A stretch of 12,814 bases of DNA, taken from contig JAIYBS010000219.1 in the NCBI GenBank assembly GCA_027488415.1, positions 1-12,814 on the forward strand, written 5' to 3'. Source of the DNA: Planctomycetaceae bacterium (lineage in GTDB: Bacteria > Planctomycetota > Phycisphaerae > Phycisphaerales > SM1A02). Under the pieces are notes generated by a model. The model was not told where the DNA came from. It searched no databases and saw only the letters and a program-made list of their open reading frames with translations. Made by a program: the position numbers and the translations under genes. Below are positions 1 to 6,862 of the stretch, one piece after another. How positions within the stretch are numbered: position 1 is the stretch's first letter; the number at the start of each line of letters is the position of its first letter.

Positions 1-112
1 CGGCGTGATCGGCATCAAGGTCTGGGTCTACAAGGGTCTCTTCGAGCAGGTCGAGGACGACACCACCACCAACGCCGCCGGCGGACGCGCACGCGCCCGT
101 GGCCGTCGCTGA
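1..112 (+). CDS. rpsC: 30S ribosomal protein S3, C-terminal end (partial)
   Basis: Only the last 36 codons are present; the first complete codon begins at position 2 and the stop is TGA at 110-112. The peptide opens with GVIGIKVWVYKGL, the conserved end of the S3 C-terminal domain, which lies at the mRNA entry side of the small subunit. After it comes a short tail rich in Asp/Thr and then Gly/Ala/Arg, ending RARARGRR. Such basic low-complexity tails are common in S3. The gene is followed after 29 nt by rplP, the usual S10-operon order, which supports the call despite the short fragment. Start and upstream regulation lie outside the window. Confidence 0.95.
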   Translation, partial: GVIGIKVWVYKGLFEQVEDDTTTNAAGGRARARGRR

Positions 113-141
113 TCCCTGCGAAGGAAAGTTAGGAACCACCC

Positions 142-564
142 ATGTCGAACCTGATTCCCAAGCGAGTCAAGTACCGCAAGCAGCAGCGCGGCAAGATGAA
201 GGGCAACGCCACCCGCGGCAACTACGTCGCGTTCGGCGACTACGGCCTGCAGAGCCTGGAGACGTGCTGGATGTCCGGCCGCCAGCTCGAGGCCGGCCGC
301 GTCGCCGCGCAGCACTTCCTCCGCCGCCAGGGCAAGGTGTTCATCCGGGTGTTCCCGGACAAGCCCATCTCCAAGAAGCCACTGGAGACCCGAATGGGTA
401 CCGGTAAGGCCGACGTGGACTTCTGGGCCGCGCGCATCAAGCCCGGCACCATCCTCTTCGAGATCGCGGGCGTGCCCGAGGACCTCGCCAAGCAGGCCTT
501 CGCCCGCATCGCAAACAAGATGCCCGTCCGCTGCCGCTTCGTCGGCCGCCGGCTGGCCGTCTGA
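142..564 (+). CDS. rplP: 50S ribosomal protein L16
   Basis: Product of 140 residues, the normal L16 length. L16 sits near the peptidyl-transferase centre and the A-site tRNA elbow and is a late assembly protein of the large subunit. The N terminus carries PKRVKYRKQQRGKMKG, a family signature, and the middle has KPLETRMGTGKADVDFW, which includes the conserved Arg that is hydroxylated in some bacteria (known for E. coli; not inferable here). The ATG at 142 is preceded by purine-rich AAGGAAAG and AGGAA stretches. It lies 29 nt after rpsC and 24 nt before rpmC, so it is an internal operon gene. Nothing in it looks broken. Confidence 0.98.
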   Translation: MSNLIPKRVKYRKQQRGKMKGNATRGNYVAFGDYGLQSLETCWMSGRQLEAGRVAAQHFLRRQGKVFIRVFPDKPISKKPLETRMGTGKADVDFWAARIKPGTILFEIAGVPEDLAKQAFARIANKMPVRCRFVGRRLAV

Positions 565-588
565 TTCAACACGAAAGGCAGCCCAGAC

Positions 589-789
589 ATGAAGGCAGCT
601 GAAGTCAAGAAGCTCCGCGACGACGAGATCACCGCCGAGGCCAAGCGCCTCCGCAAGCAGCTCTTCGACCTGCGCGCGCAGACCGTGACCGAGAAGACCA
701 AGGACTCGTCCCAGTTCAAGAAGACCCGCAAGGACCTCGCTCGTGTCCTCACCGAGCGCAGCACCCGCATGAAGAAGGCCACCAAGTGA
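589..789 (+). CDS. rpmC: 50S ribosomal protein L29
   Basis: Product of 66 residues, typical for L29, a two-helix hairpin protein beside the peptide exit tunnel where it helps form the docking site for nascent-chain factors. It begins MKAAEVKKLRDDEI and has the conserved KQLFDLRAQ segment near residues 24-32, followed by a second basic helix with KTRKDLARVLTER. The ATG at 589 follows a GAAAGG ribosome-binding site. The last codons overlap the GTG start of rpsQ by four bases (GTGA, 786-789), so L29 and S17 are probably translationally coupled. L29-S17 adjacency is the standard S10-operon arrangement. Confidence 0.97.
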   Translation: MKAAEVKKLRDDEITAEAKRLRKQLFDLRAQTVTEKTKDSSQFKKTRKDLARVLTERSTRMKKATK

Positions 790-1112
790 GCAGCAAGGAC
801 AACATCGTCGTCGGCGAGGACGCCCCGCGCCGCATCGGCGTCGTCGAGACCGCCACGCGCGAGAAGACGCGCAAGGTGACCATCCAGTACGTCGCCAAGC
901 ACCCCAAGTACGGCAAGTACGTGCGCAAGCGCACCGTGCTCCAGGTGCACGACGCCAAGAACGAGACCGGCGTGGGCGACCGCGTCGAGATCGCCGAGTG
1001 CCGGCCGATCTCGCGCACCAAGCGCTGGACCGTCATCCGCGTCGTCGAGAAGGCCCCGGCCAAGGCCGACATGGTCTTCGAGGTCGACACGGGCTCCAAG
1101 AAGAAGAAGTGA
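786..1112 (+). CDS. rpsQ: 30S ribosomal protein S17
   Basis: Product of 108 residues with an OB-type beta barrel that binds 16S rRNA early in small-subunit assembly. Family motifs visible include TVLQVHDAKNETGVGD and AECRPISRTKRW (residues about 50-79). It is longer than the roughly 85 residues common in the family, with about ten extra residues at the N terminus and a C-terminal tail ending in KKKK. The start is GTG at 786, overlapping the rpmC stop as GTGA, with a GAAGAAGG purine run at 771-778 as its likely ribosome-binding site inside rpmC. No in-frame ATG lies near the expected start, so the GTG is well supported. Confidence 0.96.
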   Translation: MSSKDNIVVGEDAPRRIGVVETATREKTRKVTIQYVAKHPKYGKYVRKRTVLQVHDAKNETGVGDRVEIAECRPISRTKRWTVIRVVEKAPAKADMVFEVDTGSKKKK

Positions 1113-1143
1113 CCGCCCGAACCAACACGAAGGCAGGAACCAG

Positions 1144-1530
1144 ATGATTCAGAAGGAATCCAGGCTCGAAGTGGCCGACAACAGCGGCGCCAAGGAGGCG
1201 ATGGTGATCGGCATCATGGGCGTCTCCACCGCCCGCGGCCGCTTCACCCGCGTGACCATGGGCGTGGGCGACCGCGTCATGTGCGCGATCAAGGAAGCGA
1301 TCCCCAACGGCCAAGTCAAGGCCGGCGACAAGGCCGAGGCCGTGATCGTCCGCGTCAAGGCCCCGACCCGCCGCAACGACGGCAGCTACGTGCGCTTCGA
1401 CTCGAACGCGTGCGTGCTCGTCGACAAGGAAGGCAACCCGAAGGGCACCCGCATCTTCGGCGCCGTCGCGCGCGAGCTGCGCGAGAAGAACTTCATGAAG
1501 ATCGTGTCCCTCGCCACGGAGGTCATCTGA
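1144..1530 (+). CDS. rplN: 50S ribosomal protein L14
   Basis: Product of 128 residues (the family is usually about 122). L14 is a beta-barrel protein on the subunit interface that contacts 16S rRNA in bridge formation and is the target of the silencing factor RsfS in many bacteria. It begins MIQKESRLEVADNSGAKE, the classic L14 start, and has KAPTRRNDGSYVRFDSNA and GTRIFGAVARELRE further on. A few residues of insertion around the KEAIPNGQVKAGDK region account for the extra length. The leader carries AACACGAAGGCAGG, nearly the same as the rpmC leader. Its stop codon overlaps the start of rplX (TGATG, 1528-1532), so the two are probably coupled. Confidence 0.98.
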   Translation: MIQKESRLEVADNSGAKEAMVIGIMGVSTARGRFTRVTMGVGDRVMCAIKEAIPNGQVKAGDKAEAVIVRVKAPTRRNDGSYVRFDSNACVLVDKEGNPKGTRIFGAVARELREKNFMKIVSLATEVI

Positions 1531-1880
1531 TGCCAGCCCACATCCGCAAGGGTGACGTCGTGTTCGTCCGCTCCGGCTCCGACAAGGGCAAGACCGGCGA
1601 GGTCGTCTCCGTCGACCCGAAGTCCTCGACCTGCGTGGTGAAGGGGATCAACCTCCGCACCAAGCACCTCAAGCCGAACCAGATGCGCCCGAAGGGCGCG
1701 ATGGTGAAGGCCGAGCTCCCCATCCACATCTCCAAGGTCAGCCCGATGGCCGACGGCAAGCCCACCCGCGTGCGCTTCACCGTCAAGGCGGACGGCACCA
1801 AGGTCCGCGTCGCCGCCAAGGGCGGCAAGGAACTCGGCGCCATCTCCCCGGCCCGCAAGTCCTCCAAGAAGGCGAAGTGA
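1530..1880 (+). CDS. rplX: 50S ribosomal protein L24
   Basis: Product of 116 residues. L24 initiates large-subunit assembly by binding the 5' part of 23S rRNA and later lies at the tunnel exit. The KOW motif is clear at about residues 4-31 (HIRKGDVVFVRSGSDKGK followed by GEVVSV), and GINLRTKHLKPNQ follows as expected. The C terminus ends in a Ser/Lys-rich tail. The same reading frame is open further upstream inside rplN, but protein similarity begins only at the ATG at 1530, which shares one base with the rplN stop. The end overlaps the GTG candidate start of rplE by four bases. Confidence 0.97.
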   Translation: MPAHIRKGDVVFVRSGSDKGKTGEVVSVDPKSSTCVVKGINLRTKHLKPNQMRPKGAMVKAELPIHISKVSPMADGKPTRVRFTVKADGTKVRVAAKGGKELGAISPARKSSKKAK

Positions 1881-2488
1881 GCCCACCCATGACCACCACC
1901 AAGACCAAGTCCCGGCTCCAGGCCATGTACATGGAGCAGGTCGCGCCGAAGCTCATGAAGGAGTTCGGGCTGAAGAACGTCAACCAGGTGCCGAGGATCC
2001 AGAAGGTCATCGTCAACACCGGCGTCGGCAAGCAGCTCGAGAACCAGAAGCTGAAGCCCGAGATCCGCGACACCATCATCGCCACCTACCGCAGCATCAG
2101 CGGCCAGAAGCCGGTGATGACCATCGCGAAGAAGAGCGTGTCGAACTTCAAGGTGCGCGAGGGTGCGCCGAGCGGCTTCATGGTCACGCTTCGCCGTGAC
2201 CGCATGTGGAGCTTCCTCGACCGCATGATGAACCTCGCGATCCCCCGCATCAAGGACTTCCGCGGCGTCAGCGACCGGTCCTTCGACAAGGGCGGCAGCT
2301 GGAGCTTCGGCCTCAACGAGCAGGCCGTGTGGCCCGAGATCAACATGGCGAGCGTGAACTTCACGCACGGCATGAACGTGACCATCGTGTTCTCCAACAG
2401 CGACCCCAAGATGAGCCGCTTCGCGCTCGCCGAGCTGGGCATGCCGTTCGAGAAGCCCGAGGACCGGCAGTCCTCGAAGAAGAAGTGA
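1877..2488 (+). CDS. rplE: 50S ribosomal protein L5
   Basis: Product of 203 residues from the GTG at 1877, or 199 from the ATG at 1889; the usual length is about 180. L5 binds 5S rRNA in the central protuberance and contacts P-site tRNA and the S13 bridge. Recognisable blocks are VPRIQKVIVNTGVG, GQKPVMTIAKKSVSNFKVREG and FRGVSDRSFDKGGSWSFGLNEQ. I chose GTG because it overlaps the rplX stop as GTGA, as at two other junctions here, and AAGAAGG lies four bases upstream, whereas the ATG has no ribosome-binding site of its own. The C terminus (about residues 190-203) adds a charged tail. The gene itself is certain; the start is not. Confidence 0.96.
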   Translation: MSPPMTTTKTKSRLQAMYMEQVAPKLMKEFGLKNVNQVPRIQKVIVNTGVGKQLENQKLKPEIRDTIIATYRSISGQKPVMTIAKKSVSNFKVREGAPSGFMVTLRRDRMWSFLDRMMNLAIPRIKDFRGVSDRSFDKGGSWSFGLNEQAVWPEINMASVNFTHGMNVTIVFSNSDPKMSRFALAELGMPFEKPEDRQSSKKK

Positions 2489-2559
2489 TTACCCCAGAGA
2501 CCACGCCGGCGGCCGCGGCCGCCTGACCGACCCAACGCCGGATACCAAGGAACACCCGA

Positions 2560-2745
2560 ATGGCCAGCAAGCGCGTCTTTGCCAAGATGAACCGGAAGCC
2601 GAAGTTCTCCACCCGCGAGAAGCTCCGGTGCGAGATCACGGGCCGCAGCCGCGGCAACTACCGCAAGTTCCGCATCTGCCGCCAGATGCTCCGGGAGCTC
2701 GCGCTCCAGGGCATGATCCCCGGCATGCGCAAGGCGTCCTGGTGA
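2560..2745 (+). CDS. rpsN: 30S ribosomal protein S14, short form lacking a complete zinc site
   Basis: Product of 61 residues, the length of the short zinc-type S14, ending with the family signature IPGMRKASW. S14 binds late in the head of the small subunit. In short zinc-type proteins four cysteines (positions 24, 27, 40 and 43 in Thermus) hold a zinc ion. Here only C24 and C40 remain; position 27 is Thr and 43 is Met, so the tetrahedral site cannot form in the usual way. This combines short-form length with a degraded zinc site. The ATG at 2560 has AAGGAA upstream. It lies between rplE and rpsH, the spc-operon position. Confidence 0.96.
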   Translation: MASKRVFAKMNRKPKFSTREKLRCEITGRSRGNYRKFRICRQMLRELALQGMIPGMRKASW

Positions 2746-2787
2746 CGCGCTGAACCCAGACCACAACGGACCAAGAAGGAGCCGAAC

Positions 2788-3186
2788 ATGGCGCTTCAAG
2801 ACCTGACCGCTGACATGCTCACCCGCATCCGCAACGCCTGCCGCAACCGGGCGAAGCAGGTGCTCGTCCTCAACAACAAGCTCAACCGCGGCGTCGCCGA
2901 GGTCCTCCAGAAGGAGGGCTACATCCGCGGCTTCGAGCTGATCGCAGACGGCCGACAGGGCCTCCTGCGCGTCGACCTCAAGTACGGCCCGCGCGGCGAG
3001 ATGCTCATCCACCACATGGAGCGCGTGTCGCGCACCGGGTGCCGCGTCTACCGCAGCGTCGAGGAGCTGCCGAGCCCGATGTCGGGCCTCGGCATCGCCA
3101 TCGTCTCCACCAGCTACGGCGTGATGAGCGACCGCGAGTGCCGCGAGAAGCGCATCGGCGGCGAAGTCGTCGCGACCGTCGGCTGA
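2788..3186 (+). CDS. rpsH: 30S ribosomal protein S8
   Basis: Product of 132 residues, normal for S8. S8 binds the central domain of 16S rRNA and, in E. coli, also represses the spc operon by binding its own mRNA near rplE. The N-terminal DMLTRIRNACRNR block and the C-terminal SGLGIAIVSTSYGVMSDRE block with a GGEV end are visible. A good AGGAG ribosome-binding site lies eight bases before the ATG at 2788. I could not confirm an S8-binding mRNA site here; that would need a structural search against the helix-21-like motif. Neighbours are rpsN and rplF, the standard order. Confidence 0.98.
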   Translation: MALQDLTADMLTRIRNACRNRAKQVLVLNNKLNRGVAEVLQKEGYIRGFELIADGRQGLLRVDLKYGPRGEMLIHHMERVSRTGCRVYRSVEELPSPMSGLGIAIVSTSYGVMSDRECREKRIGGEVVATVG

Positions 3187-3233
3187 TCCGACCAACCGCA
3201 GCTACCAACAGTCAGCGACCCAGGAGCATCACC

Positions 3234-3785
3234 ATGTCCCGCATCGCACGCAAGCCCGTCATGATCCCCGCCGGCGTCAAGGTGGCCGTCAACGCGGCCT
3301 CCCGCACCGTCAACTTCGAGGGGCCCAAGGGCAAGCTCTCCATGACCTACCGCCCCGAGGTGGGCGTCACGGTCGAGGGCTCGAAGATCGACGTCACGAT
3401 GGACCCCGCCATCGTCGACCTCGGCAGCAACAAGGCCTTCTGGGGCACCACGCGCGCGCTCATCGCGACCGCGATCGAGGGCGTCCTGAAGGGCTACGAG
3501 AAGAAGCTCGAGATCGTCGGCGTCGGCTGGGGCGCCCGCGTCCAGGGCAAGAAGCTCGTGCTGACCGTCGGCTACGCCAACACGCTCGAGGTCGGCATCC
3601 CCGACGGCGTGAAGGTCGAGGTCAACCAGACCATGGTGACCGTCAGCGGCCCGGACAAGCAGGCCGTCGGCGAGTTCGCCTCGAAGTGCCGCGCCAAGCG
3701 CAAGCCCGAGCCGTACAACGGGAAGGGCATCAAGTACTCCGACGAAGTCATCCAGCGCAAGCAGGGCAAGGCGTTCGGCTCCTGA
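3234..3785 (+). CDS. rplF: 50S ribosomal protein L6
   Basis: Product of 183 residues, normal for L6, which has two similar domains and lies near the factor-binding site and the sarcin-ricin loop. It starts MSRIARKPVMIPAGVKV and ends with the conserved rRNA-binding segment CRAKRKPEPYNGKGIKYSDE. GWGARVQGKKLVLTVGY marks the domain junction region. The frame is open upstream into rpsH, but similarity begins at the ATG at 3234, which has AGGAG eight bases before it. The gene follows rpsH after 47 nt and precedes rplR by 26 nt. Confidence 0.98.
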   Translation: MSRIARKPVMIPAGVKVAVNAASRTVNFEGPKGKLSMTYRPEVGVTVEGSKIDVTMDPAIVDLGSNKAFWGTTRALIATAIEGVLKGYEKKLEIVGVGWGARVQGKKLVLTVGYANTLEVGIPDGVKVEVNQTMVTVSGPDKQAVGEFASKCRAKRKPEPYNGKGIKYSDEVIQRKQGKAFGS

Positions 3786-3811
3786 GCCGCCGCGCACCGA
3801 GGAACACCACC

Positions 3812-4174
3812 ATGGACAAGACCACCGCCAAGACCATCCGCCGCGAGCGCCGCAAGAAGGGCATGCGCAAGACCATGTCCGGCACGCCGAGCCGCCCGCG
3901 CCTCAGCGTCTTCCGTTCGCTCCAGCACATCTACGTCCAGGTCATCGACGACCTCGCCGGCCGCACCGTCGCGTCCGCGAGCTCGCTCGACGTCGACGGC
4001 GTCGCCCGCAAGGGCGGCAACGTCAACGCGGCCAAGGAGATCGGCAAGGCGATCGCCGACCGCGCGAAGAAGGCCGGCGTCACCGCCGTGGTCTTCGACC
4101 GCAACGGCTTCCGCTACCACGGCCGCGTCAAGGCCGTCGCCGAGGGCGCCCGCGAGGGCGGCCTGCAGTTCTGA
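3812..4174 (+). CDS. rplR: 50S ribosomal protein L18
   Basis: Product of 120 residues, as expected for L18, the 5S-rRNA-binding protein that joins L5 in the central protuberance. The basic N terminus (RRERRKKGMRKTMSGT) is followed by the signature RPRLSVFRSLQHIYVQVIDD. The C-terminal part contains GVTAVVFDRNGFRYHGRVKA and AREGGLQF, both typical. The open frame extends back into rplF, but the ATG at 3812 is preceded by GAGGAA and matches the family start. It sits between rplF and rpsE as in other spc operons. Confidence 0.98.
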   Translation: MDKTTAKTIRRERRKKGMRKTMSGTPSRPRLSVFRSLQHIYVQVIDDLAGRTVASASSLDVDGVARKGGNVNAAKEIGKAIADRAKKAGVTAVVFDRNGFRYHGRVKAVAEGAREGGLQF

Positions 4175-4213
4175 GCCGATCCCCCACCAGACCTACCACA
4201 GCGAGTCAACGAC

Positions 4214-4924
4214 ATGGCTGAACTCATCGACGAAACTTCCAGCATCGAGTCCATCACGGTGGGCGTGTACCGCACCAGCACCACCGTCGCGGGCGGACGC
4301 CGCTTCAGCTTCGCCGCGCTCGTCGTCGTCGGCGACAAGCAGGGCAAGATCGGCATCGGCTACGGCAAGAGCAACCAGGTGCCGCAGGCCGTCGAGAAGG
4401 CGCAGAAGGAAGGCCGTCGCAAGATGGTCTCCTACCCGATGCTCCGCAAGACGCTGCCGCACGCGGTCGAGGGCCACTTCGGCGCCTCGAAGGTCCGCCT
4501 GCTGCCGGCCACGCCCGGCACCGGCATCCTCGCCGGCGCCGCCGTGCGCGCGGTGCTCGAGATGCTCGGCGTGCAGGACTGCCTCACCAAGGGCTACGGG
4601 TCGACCAACCCCCGCAACCTCGTGAAGGCCGTGATCCGCGCCCTCGAGCAGCTCCAGACCCGCGAGAAGGTCGAGTCGCTCCGCGGCGTCACGATCGGCG
4701 CGACGCACGTCGAGACCTCGGTCGAGCGCGGCATGGCCGCGATGCCGCAGGTCCGCTCCGGCGAGAAGATGCAGGCCCCGAAGAACACCGTCGGCGACGA
4801 GCGTCGCCGCGGCGGTCGCGGCGGTCCGCGCGGTCCGCGCCGTGGCGAGGAAGCCCCGGCTGCCGCGGCTCCCGCCGCTCCGGCTCCTGCCCCCGCTCCG
4901 GCCCCGGAAGCCCCGCAGGCCTGA
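4214..4924 (+). CDS. rpsE: 30S ribosomal protein S5 with long C-terminal extension
   Basis: Product of 236 residues against about 165 usual. S5 acts in mRNA entry, decoding fidelity and helicase activity. Residues 11-75 form the double-stranded RNA-binding-like domain with GGRRFSFAALVVVGD, and residues 82-148 the C-terminal domain with LLPATPGTGILAG and KGYGSTNPRNLVKA. After about residue 150 comes a 70-86-residue extension: a moderately ordered-looking part (GVTIGATHVETSVERG), then Arg/Gly repeats at 197-211 and an Ala/Pro-rich end at 213-236. The leader is A/C-rich with only a weak GCGAG as ribosome-binding site. rpmD (L30), usually next, is absent. Confidence 0.97.
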   Translation: MAELIDETSSIESITVGVYRTSTTVAGGRRFSFAALVVVGDKQGKIGIGYGKSNQVPQAVEKAQKEGRRKMVSYPMLRKTLPHAVEGHFGASKVRLLPATPGTGILAGAAVRAVLEMLGVQDCLTKGYGSTNPRNLVKAVIRALEQLQTREKVESLRGVTIGATHVETSVERGMAAMPQVRSGEKMQAPKNTVGDERRRGGRGGPRGPRRGEEAPAAAAPAAPAPAPAPAPEAPQA

Positions 4925-4970
4925 TCCGATCAACGAACCACTCACCAGCACACCCACCTAACCAAGGCAA

Positions 4971-4982
4971 GGGAGATCTCCC
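4971..4982. promoter_or_regulatory. Perfect palindrome overlapping the rplO ribosome-binding site
   Basis: The 12 bases GGGAGATCTCCC are self-complementary. Their first five bases are the likely Shine-Dalgarno sequence of rplO, whose ATG follows ten bases later. As RNA they could fold as a 4-bp stem with a GATC loop and partly hide the ribosome-binding site, or pair between transcripts. Function is inference; a 12-base palindrome may occur by chance, but its position is suggestive. Confidence 0.4.
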
Positions 4983-4985
4983 GCC

Positions 4986-5432
4986 ATGATGATTCATGAC
5001 ATCACGAAGGTCGTCGGCAAGCACCGTCCCCGCAAGCGCGTCGGTCGCGGCGAGGGCAGCGGCATCGGCGGCACCAGCACGCGCGGCCACAAGGGCGCGA
5101 AGAGCCGCGCCGGCTGGACCAGCCGTCCCGGCTACCAGGGCGGCGCCACGCCGTTCATGCGTCGCTTCCCGAAGCGCGGCTTCAAGAACGGCTTCCGCAC
5201 GCTCTTCCACGTCGTCAACGTGCAGGTGCTCGAGAAGAACTTCGACGCCGGCGCGACGGTCGCCATCGCGGACCTCGCCAAGAAGGGCCTCGTGCCCGAC
5301 GCGACCCTCCCGCTGAAGGTGCTCGGCCACGGCGACATCGCCAAGAAGCTGACCGTCGTCGCGGCGAAGTTCTCGGAGAGCGCCAAGGCCAAGATCGAAA
5401 AGGCCGGCGGCACCGCGAAGGTCGCCGAGTGA
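4986..5432 (+). CDS. rplO: 50S ribosomal protein L15
   Basis: Product of 148 residues, typical for L15, which binds 23S rRNA through a long basic N-terminal extension and joins late in assembly. The extension shows RKRVGRGEGSGIGGTSTRGH and KGAKSRAG, then RRFPKRGFKN. The C-terminal globular part ends with a KAKIEKAGGTAKV motif as expected. Two consecutive ATG codons (4986 and 4989) could start; GGGAG at 4971 suits either. Its distance from rpsE is 61 nt, too short to hold L30. secY follows after 23 nt, the normal order, and overlapping expression of the two is likely. Confidence 0.98.
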   Translation: MMIHDITKVVGKHRPRKRVGRGEGSGIGGTSTRGHKGAKSRAGWTSRPGYQGGATPFMRRFPKRGFKNGFRTLFHVVNVQVLEKNFDAGATVAIADLAKKGLVPDATLPLKVLGHGDIAKKLTVVAAKFSESAKAKIEKAGGTAKVAE

Positions 5433-5455
5433 CCCGCACGAACTGACGAACCCGA

Positions 5456-6862
5456 ATGTTCCAAGCCTTCGCCAACATCTTCAGGATCCCCGACCTGCGC
5501 AACCGCGTGCTGTTCACGCTGGGCGTGCTGGCGATCTACCGCATCGGGTTCTGGATCCCGGTGGTGGGCGTGGACCAGACGGCGCTCGTCGAGAACGCCA
5601 AGACCGCGGCGCAGAGCGCCACGGGCTTCGGCCGCCTCCTGCAGTTCGCGAGCATCTTCTCGGGCGGCTCGCTCGGGCAGAGCACCATCTTCGGCCTGGG
5701 CATCATGCCGTACATCACGGCGTCGATCATCTTCCAGCTCGTGCAGGCGGTCTATCCGCCGCTCGCGGAGCTCAAGAAGGAAGGCGTCTCTGGCCAGCAG
5801 AAGGTGATGGAGTGGACGCGGTACCTCACCGTGGGCCTGTGCTTCGTCCAGGGCTACATCTGGCTGAACTACCTGCGCGGCGCGAACCTCGTCCAGCCGA
5901 TGTTCCTGCAGTCGGCCCCGCAGACGGTGATCTTCTTCGTCGTCGGCATCGCCGCGCTCACCGCCGGCAGCCTGTTCCTGATGTGGCTCGGCGAGCAGAT
6001 CGACAAGCACGGCATCGGCAACGGCGTCTCGATCATCCTGACCGCCGGCATCCTGAGCCGCATGCCGAACGCGATCGGCTGGGTCGTCGAGAACTTCGAC
6101 CCGCGCCAGTCCGCGGAGCCCGGCAAGATCGGCATCGCGGGCCTCGCCGTGCTGATCGCGAGCTTCGTCGCGATCACCGCGGGCGCGGTGCTCATGACGG
6201 TGGCCACGCGCCGCATCCCGATCCAGCAGGCCAAGCACACCCGCGGCCGCAAGGTCTACGGCGGGCAGAAGCACTACCTGCCGCTGCGCATCAATCACTC
6301 GGGCGTGATGCCGATCATCTTCGCCAGCTCGCTGATGATCTTCCCGTCCGCGCTCTTCGGCGCCTGGGACAACGCGACGGCGCAGGACTCGATGTTCAAG
6401 GCGACGGCGTCCTTCCTGGCCCGCGAGAGCCAGATCGGCACCTTCCCGTACATCGTCTGCGAGATCGCGATGATCTACGCGTTCGCCTACTTCTGGACGA
6501 CCGTCCAGATGAGCCCCGAGGACATGTCGAAGCAGCTGAAGGAGCACGGCTCCTTCATCCCGGGCCTCCGCCCGGGCCCGCGCACCGCGGAGTACCTGCA
6601 GACGGTCCTGAGCCGGATCACCTACGTCGGCGCGGGCTTCCTCGCGCTCATCGCGGTGATCCCGACGCTCGTGACCAACGCCATGGGCATCCCGTTCCAG
6701 GTCTCGCAGTTCCTGGGCGGCACCGGCCTGCTGATCGTCGTCTCCGTGGGCCTGGACCTGATCCAGCGCCTCGAGGCGAACCTCGTCATGCGCAACTACG
6801 AGGGCTTCCTCGGCCAGGGCGGCGACGCCAAGGGCAGCCGCCTGAGGAGCGTCCGCGAGTGA
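5456..6862 (+). CDS. secY: Preprotein translocase subunit SecY
   Basis: Product of 468 residues. SecY is the protein-conducting channel of the inner membrane, working with SecE, SecG and SecA or ribosomes. About ten hydrophobic segments are visible; clear ones lie near residues 17-37, 76-98, 122-140, 158-178, 187-205, 227-250, 283-303, 330-351, 389-406 and 418-436. Conserved blocks include FGLGIMPYITASIIFQL, GNGVSIILTAGI, the cytosolic loop with LPLRINHSGVMPIIFASS, and GSFIPGLRPG. The N terminus MFQAFANIFRIPDLRNR is typical. No Shine-Dalgarno sequence precedes the ATG at 5456, so coupling to rplO is likely. adk, often the next gene, is missing; map overlaps the stop instead. Confidence 0.98.
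   Translation: MFQAFANIFRIPDLRNRVLFTLGVLAIYRIGFWIPVVGVDQTALVENAKTAAQSATGFGRLLQFASIFSGGSLGQSTIFGLGIMPYITASIIFQLVQAVYPPLAELKKEGVSGQQKVMEWTRYLTVGLCFVQGYIWLNYLRGANLVQPMFLQSAPQTVIFFVVGIAALTAGSLFLMWLGEQIDKHGIGNGVSIILTAGILSRMPNAIGWVVENFDPRQSAEPGKIGIAGLAVLIASFVAITAGAVLMTVATRRIPIQQAKHTRGRKVYGGQKHYLPLRINHSGVMPIIFASSLMIFPSALFGAWDNATAQDSMFKATASFLARESQIGTFPYIVCEIAMIYAFAYFWTTVQMSPEDMSKQLKEHGSFIPGLRPGPRTAEYLQTVLSRITYVGAGFLALIAVIPTLVTNAMGIPFQVSQFLGGTGLLIVVSVGLDLIQRLEANLVMRNYEGFLGQGGDAKGSRLRSVRE

Noticed and set aside
2086..3195. Minus-strand open frame of 369 codons opposite rplE, rpsN and rpsH
   Set aside because: Composition is that of an antisense shadow and the + strand holds three unambiguous ribosomal protein genes.
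5812..6858. Upstream extension of the map reading frame inside secY
   Set aside because: Translation of this part is Arg/Pro/His-rich shadow of secY; MetAP similarity begins only near 6859.
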